Shown here: piece after piece, positions 1-13,500 of the stretch | Layout of the letters: the number at the start of each line of letters is the position of its first letter | Position numbering within the stretch: the first letter of the stretch is position 1 | Assembly: GCF_008831285.2 (NCBI RefSeq) | Contig: NC_045139.1 | Coordinates: 13,870,354-13,934,353 of the forward strand | Length of the DNA: 64,000 nucleotides | From: Nymphaea colorata | Lineage: Eukaryota; Streptophyta; Magnoliopsida; Nymphaeales; Nymphaeaceae | Reading direction: 5' to 3' | Position numbers and translations under genes: made by a program | Notes under the pieces: model-generated | The model's input: the letters and a program-made list of their open reading frames with translations, nothing else | Told to the model about the DNA's origin: nothing | Database searches by the model: none

Positions 1-822
1 ACTAAAGCGTGCTTTTGTGTTCTGTCGACCTGTTTTTATAGAATTTCCATTGTTTATCTGTTATAATGGTAGTACAATATTATCTAGTAAAACTTTTTAA
101 ATTTTCTAAACAATTAAACGAGTTGAAAGCAAAGAGAATGGTGCGTCTGCTTGTGAGTTCACTTTACTAAAAATTGCGTAGATCATTGCATATGAATGTT
201 CAAACTCGTCTTAATAAGACTGGAAGGCAATGGCTCAGCTATCCACGGTCGATCGTCACAATAAGCAGGAGTTTCCTTATCAGTCCTTAGTTTGAAAAAA
301 TAAAAAATAAAAATCACTGTGAACATGTCTATGGGCTATGGCGACGTTATTTACTAGCTACGGTGATGCACCGACTGGTATACTCGTTGGTATAAATTTC
401 TGACAAGTCTCCCCCGTTTTTCCTATCCGACTGCTCCTTGATCGAAGATACTCCCAAATCCCAAGGCTTCCAGAGTATGCAAATTACTATTTCTGCCTGT
501 GGAACTGAACGAATTCCAGGTTGTTTCAGCAATTCCGTTATGCCGTTTTGACTAATAAGTTCCAGGTCGTTTCAGTATGAACAATGGAATGAACATCTTC
601 CTTCTGTTAAGCAATTCCCTTCTGTCGTTTTGATTAATAAGGAGATGACGAAAAGCTTCTGAAAACAAATCATTTCTGCACTCATTCATGAAAGGGAGCT
701 TCTCTAACCATACTAATCGAAGGGCCCAAAGGTATCATGGATCTCTCACCAGTCTTCAAGGCTACAAGAACGTTTTATTCTACCTCAACAGCTATCCCTG
801 TGAAAAAATGGATAGACAGATG
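1..822. other. Downstream flank of the ADP-glucose phosphorylase gene
   Basis: I see no convincing coding exon here. The short open frames have no recognisable protein motif and no splice partners. The part next to 822 is probably the 3' UTR of the minus-strand gene that ends at 823. The rest is AT-rich spacer. Confidence 0.5.
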
Positions 823-3039
823 TTACATGAGAATGGTGACTTCCCTCAGAACTTTGGCAGCATCCTCAGGAAATACAGGATTTATATAACACCCAGTAGC
901 CATCTCGAATCCAGCGGTCCCAATTAGCTGTGGCACAATCTGTATGAACCAGTGAGCATAAGGCAAACTGTCGGCGCTCATCTGAAAGGGAGAGGTGTGA
1001 ATCATGTAATTGAATGGTGGGTCGTTCAGTTGCTTAGAAAGCTTGAGCAGCATGAGCTTCAGCATACTTCCGAGATCAGTAGCCTGCCAAGAACATTGTC
1101 CCCCGAAATCAAACCCTCATTACATTTAACAAGGAAATGTTTGCTGATGATCTGATCATGAGAGATGGATTAACAAGTAAAATAGTAAACATGTACGTTT
1201 CTTAGTATATGGTACACCAGACAGAGTGACTTTTGCATTTTCTTCGTTGATTGCTTGTGCCTGTTTTACGGTATGGACGACTAAACAGCCAAAAAAAAAA
1301 GGGTTCAGAACTAGCAATTTTTACCTTCTCATGATCGATTTCTTCGAAATGAGAAGCATGCAGCCGAGGAATTATCCATATCTCAAACGGCAACGAAGCT
1401 GCAAAAGGAACCAAGGCGAAGAAGTGGGTCGATTCTCCAACCAGAAGCTCCTCGGTCTTGATTTCACACAGAAGGCACTTCCCTGTCCTGCAAAAGTTCT
1501 CCTTCGCACTGTCAAGCCGAGCAGAGACAGTTGCTGGAACAAAGGGAACACCCATGAGCTGACTGTGGGAATGGCTCATTGATGCACCAGCTGATGCCCC
1601 ATGATTTTTGAAAACCTGAAACAGAAGGTTCAATTAAGACCGTAAGGTAATCTAGAACCAAGCTAGAAAAAATTACTACCATGTAAGTAGCATATCCCCA
1701 TGTTCGAGGATTCTACTCTCAACAACAAAAATAAAAACATGGAAAATAACAGAAGCCAAGCAATTTCCCACATTGGAGATTTTGTCCTAACGGGCCTGCC
1801 TGGTTCATGCCAAGCACAAAAGAAAAATGCAGAAAGATCATGACAGCAAAAGAAAATGTTGTATTGGCTTTGAATCACAAAACATCGAGTAAAACCCGCG
1901 TTGGCCTGTTGTATTGGCTTTGATTTTCCAATATAATGAACCAAACAGACAGCCTATGGGACAGAAACTCAACAAAAAGGTGGAAGTGTTCTCATTTTTG
2001 AAAGGTTGCCGACATCCATGATCCATGGCCTCAAATGTCCTTCGCTGGGAGTCCACGCTAATCGTACCAGCCGGTCCATCATCGAACCCAACGGTCGAAA
2101 GGGAACAGATTCGTGGCATCGACCCCAGAACAAAACTTTAGTCCAAAAATTCCCAATCGCTTTTTCTTTTCAATTCTAGTAGCCAACCACTTCCACGTAA
2201 AAGATTATATTCGCCAAATTTACCCCCAACCTTTCTGGTTAATTTGGCACCACCAGAATTTGCTGCCAACTTCTTCATCACTGCCTGCATCAGGGACTTG
2301 ACATTTGGGTCCACTACAGCGTCAGCCTCCAAACTGAAAATACTGCGAAACAAAGAGAGAAAACCCGCAAGTTTGAAAAAAGAAGCCGTGTTTGGAATAA
2401 AACCAGACTTAAGCGGCATTTTAGAAAATATCTGCTATAATTCAGACGTGGATGGCTCAGACTTTCTGTCTTTCTTTACAAATTCAATCACCGCAAGAAA
2501 ATCATTTCGACGAAGAAATGAAAGGAAAGAATCCCAATTCGCCCGGGGGAAGAAGAATCGAGTTCGGGAATTGTCTTCATCACCTGAACGTACTTGACGG
2601 ATTCGATCTTCGCCAGCTGCCCGATCCGATCCTTGTAAGCAAGAAGCACGTCGCCGATCTCCTTCGCCGACAGGTCCGACAGGTTCACGCTGTGGTCCGG
2701 CGTCTCGATGACGACGTCGTGGAATCCGAACCCCGGAAGAACGAGTTCGCAGCCGCCACCATTATTATTAGGGTTCGGGATGTCTAGCGTCCTATTGAGG
2801 GCGGGGTAGAGGTTCTCGATGACGCGGATCTTCCAATCGATGGTGTCGGGCGGAACTCTGACGATCTCTGGGGCGCATTCGTGCTCGTGGTGCTTGCAGA
2901 AGGCGCAGGATGTCCGGGCAGGGTTGCCGGCCGACTCGCCCGGCTTCTGGTGGGCCTTGAAGTCGGACGGCCTCTTCGCCCGCGCGGGAGAGAAGATGAT
3001 CGATCGGTTGAACACGACGTCTCTTCGGATCTCTTGCAT
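823..3039 (-). CDS. ADP-glucose phosphorylase / galactose-1-phosphate uridylyltransferase-like protein
   Basis: Minus-strand exons are 2584-3039, 1325-1615 and 823-1083, all phase 0 with GT-AG borders, giving 335 residues. It belongs to the GalT branch of the HIT superfamily. The close plant homologue (Arabidopsis At5g18200 type) is a nucleotidyl transferase acting on ADP-glucose, though many annotations call it GALT. Visible motifs are IIFSPARAKRPSDF near residue 14, a CAFC zinc pair at 45/48, GFGFHDVVIETP near 103, the active-site SMSHSHSQ (His167 and His169), a second pair KCLLC (199/202), FEIWIIPRLHASHF, and the C-terminal HWFIQIVPQ and GCYINPVFPEDAAKV. The start at 3039 is the first in-frame ATG. 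The frame stays open upstream without an ATG, and the Arabidopsis protein has about 20 extra N-terminal residues, so the start is less sure than the exons. Exon 1 is much richer in G+C than the other two. Confidence 0.92.
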
Positions 3040-3053
3040 CGTCCTCGAAGAAG

Positions 3054-3122
3054 CTATCCTCTCTCTCTTCTTCTGGCTTCTTCTCTTTGGAGATGATGCT
3101 CTCTCTCGCCCTCTTTGCCCAT
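3054..3122 (-). promoter_or_regulatory. Possible upstream ORF in the leader of the ADP-glucose phosphorylase gene
   Basis: A minus-strand ATG at 3122 opens 22 codons and stops at TAG 14 bases before the chosen start at 3039, in a different frame. The peptide is Arg/Glu-rich low complexity. If transcription starts upstream of 3122, it could reduce translation of the main frame. Whether it is in the mRNA cannot be seen. Confidence 0.3.
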
Positions 3123-5334
3123 GGAGGGGGACAGAGTCGCGGGTTCTCTGGCCGTGAAGCGGATCGGATCCGGACCTTTTTAAGAACAATTAAGCCGAAT
3201 GAAGATCCAAATAAAGCATCTATGTGAACCATAGGCTTTTGGAGAAAAATACGATCAATAATCTTCCAATGCTAGGAAGTAAACTAAAATTTTGTCCACC
3301 TTCCTACCAGCATCCCTGGTGATGTTACCAATCTTCTGACTTTGAGATCCCAAATCATGTCCAAACCTTTACAATTTAACGTCTCCAGTTGCTCGGAACA
3401 TTAAGAAAAACAACTCATATTTTATTAAGTGATCGGCAGATTCCTGGCCGTATCAGCTAATCTACGACTTCTTGGCGGATATTTTACAGGGATTATTTCC
3501 CTCTCATCATACTGATTTGTCGATCGATATGCATCGATTCCGATGATAAAGTTGATTGTCAGTGACGTCGGTTGTCTACGTTCACCTTACTTCAGACTTA
3601 TTTTTTTTAAAAATTACTACCTTATTAGATAAACATCACTTGCAACATAGTTAATGAGTTCGAGACCTGGTGGAAGCTGCAGCATGGCAGACCCCAGCTA
3701 CAATATCCGACCATAAAAGGGAGATATGGGGATTCTGCAATATGTTTCTCAAAAAGGGACCAGAAGGACTACTTTACTAGGAAGAACCCCAACAGGAGCT
3801 TTATACCAAAAAAAAAGAGAAAACAATATGGTAATTAATTACAATGGATATCTCTTTGTCGGGAAATAAGCAGGAGGTGAAGAATGTAGTAAAGTTTTTT
3901 CTGGGTTTTGCAGTTTGCACTTTTTCTTAACAAATATTTAAATTTGCACTATCACATAATCTTGACAAAAGGATCTCACACCTTAACTTTCCTTGTATCG
4001 GCTAAGGGAGCATTTGACAGCATCGGCTTTGAGATCCTTAGGATTTGATAATTACAGGTTCAAGATCAGATCCTCACCTTTTGAGCTTAAATCTGACGTT
4101 TTCTTAACAAGTAAAATCAAGATCTTAAGTGTGGATCTTAGGTCTGACCTTTTGAATTACTTTGCCACATCAGGAAAGTATGTCACATTGTATCTATATC
4201 TGATCCATGAATTTTCGATCCAGAATAATCAAACGTCCCCTAGAGTTTCCTCACCTACCAGTCAATCGCTTGCTTTTCTTTCAGCTGCCAAACAATAACC
4301 TACTTTTGCTATTACGCTGAAAACTACTTTTGCTGTTACGCTGAAAACTTGTATCGAGATCTCATGTTATTCAAGGAACAGGGGCAGTTTCCGACCACCT
4401 AAACTTTTCAAAAATGACACAATCAGAACTTGGGAGTTCAATTTTACATTCTTTACATCCGGTTCTTAATTACTGTTCATCAGGTATAATGGTATGCCAA
4501 GATTTTACCAAAAACTTGGAAGGTCACTTTAACCCTGCAAAAAGCAAATTAAAAGGTTCACGCTTTTAAGATCAGCACCAGAATGTGGGCTCCTTCATAA
4601 AAGGAAAATCGTCCATTGTCAATGGATGCTTGCCGCACAGTCCTGTAAAAAGGACCCCTGAGTTATGATAAGGTGTCCACTTAAGGGCCAAATTTTGCCA
4701 TAATCTCAAACCTGAACTTGTATATCTGATTTTTTTATGATAAAAGTGTCAGTGTTTACCGACAATTATCAGATAAGCGTGTTTAACTGGAACGCATGAA
4801 ACTGAATCATGTTCAAGTTCTTCTAAGAAGGCTTTGGAGTGAAGAAAAAGCGTGAAGCTGACACTGAGAAAAAATTTACGTTGTGAGAGGGTTCATGATA
4901 AAGTAAAAGGGAAAGCAAAAGAGGCTGCAATAACTAGTGGACCATAAATCTGAGAGAAGATATTTTTCCAATTATTCAATGGCCGAAGCGATAAGTTTAT
5001 GCTCTGAACGGGCCTCACAAACTTTGCAATTAATGTAACAATTGAATTCCCAAACATTGGTAGGCCACTGGGAAAACGAGGTAGTGGTATCCTAAGCAAC
5101 TGGTCGACTGGATTTGGGTGAGAGCTATCCCTCTGTTTCTACTTTTTCAACAAGTCGATTCATATGTCAGACTGCCCAAATCTCAGTTTGTGTGAGATAG
5201 AGAGGGAATCCTTGCTTCTCTCTGCTTAAGAACCAAGAAAAAGAGGAAACTGGAGTTGGATTTTGATCTACAGGGAAGTTTATGGCCTGAAAGCCCTTGT
5301 TGGTTTCGATGCATTGTCTTCAGGAGGTGATTCC
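3123..5334. other. Spacer between the phosphorylase gene and the CaaX-protein gene
   Basis: No supported gene. It holds the promoter side of the minus-strand phosphorylase gene, one small MITE (4005-4239), AT-rich sequence and, at its right end, the promoter and leader of the plus-strand gene starting at 5335. Confidence 0.5.
4005..4239. mobile_element. MITE with short terminal inverted repeats (PIF/Harbinger-like)
   Basis: The left end reads AGGGAGCATTTGAC, and the reverse complement of the right end reads GGGACGTTTGATT, an imperfect inverted repeat. CTA flanks both sides, which fits a 3-bp target duplication. The interior is AT-rich, repeats variants of AAGATC and GATCTTA, and has no transposase. 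Ends and target-site size suggest a Tourist/PIF-type MITE; the superfamily is my inference. Confidence 0.55.
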
Positions 5335-8300
5335 ATGAGAGTTTCACCCGGCAAGTTGCTGTTTCCTGGGTTCCAACTGGCTACTATAAAGCCCCAAGTC
5401 TGTGGGTGCTCTTGCACATTTCTTTTCTCTCTGTTTTGTGCATCAACAAGTACCATAGCTTCTCCGTCGTTGCAAGTGGGAGGTACCAGTCATGTTTCTG
5501 CTGCCTTGCCTTCGGTTGCTGATGGAGTGGGCGGTTTTCCTGGTAAGAAGGTTGAGATGGAGGAGAATTGCTTAGATGGGGGTGTCCGGATTGTGCGCAA
5601 AAGTAGTCTGAAGAAGGGTGGGATTCATGGCGAGGGGAGGGAGAGTCGAGTTGACAAGGGAAGGGTGCGGTGGCTGGACTTCCAAGGAAGAGAGTTGGCT
5701 GAGATCAAAGAGTTTGAGGCCAGGTCTTTTCTTTTCATGCGCTGCTGTTATATTTCTTCTCTTAATTCTTGTGGTTTATTCTGATTCTGGAAGGTGCCAT
5801 CTATGTGTTCTTTCGTTCTTTCCCTCCTGAAACATTAATTGCAGTTTCCAGTAGTGTGTAATATGTCTCTTTTCTCTATAGCTTGAGTTTAAGTGTTCAC
5901 CTTCCGCGCAACTATTAAATTCTCTCTTTTATAGGTCACGACTTTGAGCTTGTGAGACCTCAGACTTTGTGTTTCTCTGTTAAATTGTTCCGCATAATAT
6001 CTTTAGAAGATTCTGTGTTGTGATAGTTCCATGTAATAAATCTTTTCTCGTAACAATTGAAGAATTTTTCAGAAACGTCGTAAATCTAGGAAAGGGTCGC
6101 CCGGGATCATTTTGCGCGTCAAGCACGACGCACTTCTGAATTCCAGAGAAAGTCCCCCAAACTGGGTGATGTAGAACGAAGTGATCAGTCATAGAAATTG
6201 GCTTTAGATACTTGAAATCCTCCAGATCTCCTCAGCCGGAACTGCACGGATGTTGGGATGTAGCGATTTGACTCCGAACTAGAAGCTTCATGGTCATGAG
6301 GAGAAATTCAAGGCTAACCCCTGTTGGAGTTTGTGCCTATTCCGGCACATAGACAAATTCTTTTCTTTTTCTAGGAAGGGGTTCCCTTAAGGAGTGTCGG
6401 CAATACTTGATCGGTTTGATGTGATCAGGGATCATGTCGTAGTCATGAAAATTTGTTATTCATTTTGGATTCTTGATGGCTATGGTAAGCTTGACATTGC
6501 TTTATCAGGTATAATGAGACTCTCAAGTGTTGAGCTCAAAAGAGTCTATGTTGAGTTACACGCTGTTGCAAAGACAACAGAAGTTAGATCTGTTTCCTTC
6601 ATGTATATGCAAAGTGAAGTGAATTGATAATGACTAATTGAATGGCTTATGTGATCTTGGCACCATAATTCTCAAGATGGACCTCCTCAAGCTCATTTTT
6701 GCTTCCCTAGCTTCGATTTCTTGATCACTTGCTTTTGATTGTAGTGGACCATCGGGATAGATCCTTTTATCCATGGTCATATGCTTCTATATGCAGTTGT
6801 CATGTTTTCTTTGTCCACACTTTGTCAAGAGGCATGTAGGAGGACCTTGAGAACAGAGAGTGATATCAGGCAGTCATTCTTCAGGATTTCCAGAACTGTT
6901 TGTGAAACTGATCTCTTCTGTTTTTTTCTTTTTCCTGCTAGGGCCACTCGAATCTAATGGGAATTTCTTTTAGTGATCCTTTACTGTAAGTATCTAGTGG
7001 ATATCAACAACTCTTTCCTGCCTAAGGATATTCGATGGGATGCTCTATCGTTATATCTAAGGAGTTTTCATGTCAAAAGGTCCTCATAAGATGCTAGGCA
7101 GTTATATCTGGCGTAGGCATGTCGTTTGATGTTCCTTTTGATATCATGAATATGATCATCGTACTTAGTATATTAGGATATCTTTTCTTCCAAGCTTTGC
7201 CTATAATTCAGTTTGGTTTTTGTTCTTTGTCAGCTTTGGGGGTGTAAGTCTGTGTACCCTGTCCATAAAATGATAGGATTACTTGTTCTTGTGTAGCTAC
7301 AATGGTTCAGAAAGGCATGATAGATTTCACCCGCACCTTCTCAAGAATTTCATTGCATTATGTTGCTTGGTTTTTCCTCACAAAAGCTGGATATTGGAAA
7401 TTTTATTTCTAGGGCAGGTTTAACCTCAAGTCTGCAGCCTTGGAACATAAAGCAGATAATGGGTGCTATGGCTAGACGATCTAGAAATCAAGCTAAAATC
7501 ATGTTGCTTCCATTTGCACAGTATTAGAAGGTTCAGATTCATTATTTCCATCATGACTTTATAGGCACGCTTTCATTTTGTTAAAATATTGTCCACTAAC
7601 ATGCTTTGGCAGAGTATGTTCCAGACTGATGTTATATAAGTAATTATATTAACATTATAATGGAATGATCAGTAATATTGCAAAGACTTGATTCATTATT
7701 TATTGTCTTGAGATTCTAAAATATGCAGGCTATGCTTGTTCTTGTGCCTGAGCATAATTGTCCAGCAAAAGTTAATACCAACTAATACGAACGATATGAA
7801 ATTTACCTTGAAAATCAATTGGATGTGTATTAAGTTTGTCAATGTAGCCAATCATATCTTTCATATTTTGCATATTCTTTTTGGTATGGATGGCAAAGGT
7901 ATCTGACATAAAATCTTGTAAATATCCATCTTGTCCTAAAGATTGTTTGCATAATGGTGTTGTAATTGCTTCACTTATGCATATTATTTAAGTGCTTCTT
8001 TTGTATATACTATTCATGTAACAGAATCCATCTACGAGATCCAAAACCATGATCGAGTCATGATAGTTGCCTTCTTTTTGTGTTACCTTATTCACTACCT
8101 GTTGCTGTTGGTCCATTTTCTTGCTTGTGCTTTCTTCTACACATTACGGAGTAATGAAATCCAAGAGTAGTATGCAACGTAAATTGCTGTTCAGATCCAG
8201 CACTAATTAGTTGTCAAATGTCTGCATCAACTTCTTCGTCTTCTAATATGATGATGGGAACTGTTCTCTAACAATCGTGTTCCTTTTATACAGTGATTGG

Positions 8301-8354
8301 GGAGACTCAGATGATGATGAAAACAACCGAACATGTTCATGCGTTATCCAGTGA
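5335..8354 (+). CDS. Plant-specific small protein with C-terminal CaaX motif
   Basis: Exons are 5335-5723 and 8294-8354, with a GT-AG intron of 2570 bases, giving 149 residues. The split codon AG|T rebuilds the family signature: VRWLDFQGRELAEIKEFE near residues 108-125, then SDWGDSDDDENNRTC and the end CSCVIQ. Plants have a family of uncharacterised proteins sharing a basic segment, a V(R/Q)W-x-D-x-x-G-x-x-L-x-x-(I/V)-(K/R)-E-F-E block, an acidic stretch and a Cys-rich C-terminus. The last four residues CVIQ form a CaaX box, with a second Cys two residues earlier, so lipidation and membrane attachment are plausible. I chose ATG 5335 because the frame upstream lacks another ATG. No enzyme domain is visible and the function is unknown. 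Polypyrimidine tract and acceptor at 8280-8293 are good. Confidence 0.8.
5724..8293 (+). other. Long intron of the CaaX-protein gene
   Basis: AT-rich intron without a supported internal gene. Several open frames of 60-80 codons (for example around 6394-6627) have no recognisable motif. A slightly GC-richer patch lies near 6090-6260. I see no transposon ends. Confidence 0.6.
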
Positions 8355-10526
8355 ACCAGCTTTTGGTTCCTGCAACATATGGAAGGCCTATATGCCTAAG
8401 TCAGATTGTAGTCAAACTGTTATCTTTGTTTACAGACACAGTTTGTCAGGGATGATTCCTTCAATTTTACATTTTAACAGCAGTTTTTCTTTGGTGTTTA
8501 AGCAATTCGTTTTTGTACATGATGGTTACAATCAGGTTGGGCCCTGCGCTTGGATTCAATGTCTAGTTGCTTCTTGTATGCACGCACGATTCATATTAAG
8601 TGCCAAAGCTCATGAACACCAACCAGTAGCCTACGGAGCGTGGATCGTATCAGATACGGATTACATGAGTATGTTGGTGAACCATGAAGATGGGAAATCT
8701 CTCTCTCTACCATGGAAAGCAGATCCGGCAGTTATGGCGCAGCCACTTGGAAATTGAATGGCTTGCTCATGTGAACCGCTAATCAAAATTCAAAAGGTCT
8801 GCTCAAACCATCCGCCATTTTCGTAGAATAGTTCTCCGTTGGGAAGACGGTAACTAAGCGACCCTGAAGATAGAAAATCAGGCTCCGCTAACCGAGGAGT
8901 TAAGCCTAGCAATGGATGAGCAAGGGCATAGATACTTGGTGTAACTTCCATCACAAAGTCTAATAAATTATAGAATTTTAAACAAATCAACTCTGGATCT
9001 TCCACTGTACCTGAATGGACTACATTTCATCAAATTCTGGTAAGCAAGCGAAACTGGGTTAACTCTGAATCGCATTTTCCAATTGTCAGCGTCGATGCAC
9101 AAGTCCCAACATGGTTTCATGTGCCGTATCCTAAAATATAAGCCAGAAACTTCAAGTAAGGGGAAGAAAGTCATCACTAAAATAATTGCGTGGAACAGCT
9201 TTTGATTCCCATCCGGTTGAGTAGACATCCTGTTGAAAACCTTATCCCTAGGAGCTACAGTCCAACCTGTTGTATGGACTCTGGATATGAAGAAATTCTT
9301 AACGAGTTGTCATTGTCATATCTGCTGGCGATAAGATTTTCAAGAAATTCTTTATTTTCTCGTTTTGTAATTAGTTTAATAATTCTAATCATTTTTTAAT
9401 AGTTAAATGAGAAATATGCCGACGGAGGCCTCATATGGCCCAATCTGTCATCAAACCAGCATGCCATCCATTGTGGTGCCAACAACATTGGCTGAATGAT
9501 TCATGATGCTGATTTGGCATTCAGATGCCATAACCTGGGTGCTTTTCTATTTGGTAATCAATGAAAAATAACAAATAACTTAGTTTTACGAAAAAATTCA
9601 GGTCTTGAAAAAAATAATAAAAAGTTTAAAATAAAACACATACCCTCTTTTTTTTTTTTTTTTCTAAGTTGGTGGGTCAGCTCATACCATTAGACCCGCC
9701 AAGCCAGAAAACCCCCTGTGACGTAGAGTCTATTGGATACGACAACGCATTAAAGATGCCGTACAAAAAGGGCCCGGTGAGAATATGTGCCTAATTTTAC
9801 ACTATCATCAGCTGTAGATGTCTCTCGTCATGTGAAATACTTCGTGAAAACCTCGATTGATACCTTCTCTACGTAGTATGTAACGGATTCGATAGCTAGT
9901 GCCACATTTATTTTCGCCTCCTAATTATTCTTGATGAGATGGCCTTGCTATCTAATCCTCTCATGGACCCTTTCCAAAACCGAGTGAATAACTCTCTGTG
10001 GACATGAATAAATAGCTTTTGATGAACTTTCGCTCGAAGAGGAAAAAGACAGGAAAAGTTTCTCTATATTTTCAGTGTGAAAAAAGAGATGATCTTCACT
10101 TCAATCACAATTTCCATGGGTCACATGTAGAATTTTGAACAGTAAATGGAGAAAATAAAATAATCAGCTGGACGGACTTACGTTTCAAAAATTTCAAGCA
10201 GAATCGAACTGCAAATTCACTATCATAAGTCCAGCCAAGTAAAAGTCAAACTATATTTAGATGATACATGAACTAAGCCAGCCCAAGCTTCTCCTCAGTA
10301 CCATCCTGGATGAGGCTCTCTCTGATCATGTGTGACTGCATTCTTGAACACCTGTACGCAAACCATATCCGCAACTTTAAAGAACTATGAAAACTGCAAA
10401 CTGCAGTAGCACCAGACACAAGCAGCCCGGCTAATTTCCATCTTTATAGCCTACTCTTCAGTAACCATTTCTAGTACGAAGAAGATCCACAACATCATGG
10501 ATGATATCCATGGGAAAGGACTTCTG
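8355..10526. other. Convergent spacer with the two facing 3' ends
   Basis: It should contain the 3' UTR of the plus-strand CaaX gene and of the minus-strand gene ending at 10527. Open frames such as 8293-8757 lie in another frame from the real exon and are not supported. Poly(A)/poly(T) runs occur around 9600-9665. No RNA gene or transposon could be supported. Confidence 0.5.
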
Positions 10527-13500
10527 TTATATGTCCATTGCCGTTTCATGGAAATCGAGAATGCCAACCTCATGAACTTGATGTGCATATTGTAAAAAAT
10601 TATGTGTAGAGGAGACATGACCCATTCCATCTGGTGAACTGCACTTCTCAGGATCAAATCCTCCATTTTCTAGGCCAGGTTCAAGTCCTGCTCGTGATGT
10701 CATTTGACTAAGTTGAGCATGATTCCTTGCAGGACAGGGGAGAACATTGACACATACAGACTGCCTTGTCTGCTCCATACTTAGTGGCCTCATGGTCTGA
10801 CCTGTTGATAGCTCAACTGAACCGTAGTCCGTTTGAGTGGTTAGAGTAGGATGGCACATATGTGAGTTCAGATTTTGTGGCTGTTGCCATTGATATCCAA
10901 GAGGCATTGAGGAGATCTCCCCAATGTAATTGAATTCCTTGTAAAGGTGAATCACATAGGTTACAGTTATCACATGAATTGCAGGCAAATAGGAATATTC
11001 AAAAGGCTAATCTCAAAATGCAGCATCTGTTCCAACATTGAATATTTGCTGGATGAACTTCCTATGCGCTCAAAACTTACAGAACTTCCAAAACTTAAGC
11101 TACTGAGTGATTGATGTACATACTCGGCATGACATATGCATCCATCACATGAGTGTTATGCCTGAGTTTTAGAGGAAGAAGAACAAAAAGAAACCACAAA
11201 TGACATGGATCTGTACATCAGAAAATGATTGAACCAATAAATCTTAATAAAATTATTTAACTAGCATTGCTTTCAGTTGAAACATAACAACCATAATTCA
11301 TCTGCCCATTCACTTGAAACCATCAGAACTCCCTCTATGTTTTCTGTCCAAAGCATCCGTCCTCCATAAGGAAAAAAAAAAAAACCCAAAAGGAACAAAT
11401 ACAGAAGTTCCAAGTCAAAGCATCAGATAGATCCGTACAATAATATGCATAGATTTATGAACTTGCAGTACTGAACACTAACATTGACCAAAAAGAAAGG
11501 CATGTTGCACCTGGACAGCAATTGGTTGACACTTTCATTAGAATGTTCATTTCTTGAAGGGCCAAAATGAAACACCCCCAACTTTTATAATTTTTTTTTA
11601 TAATTTAATCCTTTCATTTTGCAGTATTTTTCTTTTTATTGAAATTTGCTACATTTTTGTGTTCTTTTCTAAGAATATTGGTTGATGCTTGTTCTCTCCA
11701 GAACTAGAACTTAATCAAAGGAGTAAAGGAGACAAGAATAAGAAAAAACCAGAAATTTTTAAGAAATGATGTAGCTATACAACTTCAAAAGCAACAATGT
11801 GGCCATTTGTGCTCTGTTCATCAGTGAAAAATCGATGTACACTATCAAGTGACCTGAAAGGTTACTAATCAATTATCTTTGAATGTACATAAAAATAATT
11901 TTACCTGAAAAGAACTCCATGCCATCAACTTTAACATAATAGAAATAAAAACAAAGTTTCAACCTTGAGCACAAACAAGAAAAATCTGTTGTAACAGTTT
12001 CTATGATGAAAATCAGGAGCTACCAAAAATGTGCATTACACACAAATGATAATTAGAAAAACTTGTCATACCATTTAGAAGCCAAATGGCCTAATTAAAG
12101 AGTTTGGCATTTGGCAGTGATTCACTAACTAATAATGCTGAAAGAATACATTATATATCCTCTCATTCCATTTAGAAGGGAACATTGAGCTTTGCAAAAA
12201 TGGAGATCCCAATTAATGTTAGTAATGATCAAGAAAGAATATGTTTCAACCATTTCTTCCCCTTGTGTTGGACAGGACAGGCCACAAGACTTATAAATCA
12301 ATTGAAGCAAAATCTATTCGGCGACAATAAAATGAACCAGGAAAAAAAATATGGTGACCAATGCCGATTACAAGAGCAATGAAATGAATGAATATTTCCA
12401 TGTTAGAGAGAAACACAACATGCGCCTCAAATACCAGTCCCACAATAGAAATTGGAAGCTAAACTCATGAATTAGAACGTTTGGATGCAGCCAACCGTGA
12501 CATCAACAGACTAGTGTCATCAGCAACCCAAAGGATTGCAGTCACTGAAGCTAACGTAGTATCAGATCTATTAGGAGTTATTTGCAATTTTGCATGACAA
12601 CCAAGTCCATCCAACGAGGCTTGTATACATATAAATGGACCATATTAGGATTCAATTGCAGATAAAGTTTGATATTCAAATCATGGTTGATTACTTTGAA
12701 TTACAACTAAAAGTCAATCAAGTGTGCCTGCAAAAACTTGCACTCAGAAAGAAGTCACCAACACAGAGGGAGAGAGAGAGAGAGAGCAATGGCGTTTAAT
12801 GATAATAAGTAGTTACAGAAGCATGTATGGTTTTTCATCCCAAAGACAATGTAACAAGCCATCCTAACCTGAAGACGAAAGATAACATCTGAGGCAGTAA
12901 TTCTTTTTCCATCTTCCTCTTGCCTCAAAATCCACTGATACATTTTCTCCTAAAGAAAAAGCACGCATCAATCCTTGAAAGGAATGTAATGGTGAAACAT
13001 TGAAGTGTGTGCACATTTACATGCAGCAATAAATAACATGTTTCAAGATAATGGAGTTGGCTCACAATAACTATATACTTCAAATTTGATCGCCAGTAAA
13101 AGGTTTGAGAATTCAAATCTCCTCAAACAGCAACCATTATAAGTGGAAAACCTTTAGGACACAATGCCAACAAGAACAGACATTGCTGAATTAAACTTTT
13201 AAAATCTGAAATCGGGAACACAGAAAAGAGCCAAACTAGTTGATTCTTTTATCCAAATCTCAGGAATCCATTATGCACCAAAATATTATGCAGTAGAAAG
13301 ACGCACGTAATATGGTTGACATGGCTAATTCGTTCATATTCTTCATATATTCACAGAAACAAAATTGTCTACACACAACAATCTAAAACAACTAAAAAAT
13401 GACAATCAACTGATCACAAAAGAAACAAAAACACGTTATATTTGTCTTCTGCACAGAATATGGCTCCAAAGAACAGATTACTTCTCTGACAATAACGAGT

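Noticed and set aside
1226-1582. 118-codon plus-strand frame
   Set aside because: Antisense shadow of phosphorylase exon 2 (HSHSQ exon).
8293-8757. 154-codon frame downstream of the CaaX exon
   Set aside because: It starts one base off the true exon frame at a non-ATG codon; the spliced frame stops at 8352-8354, so this is 3' UTR.
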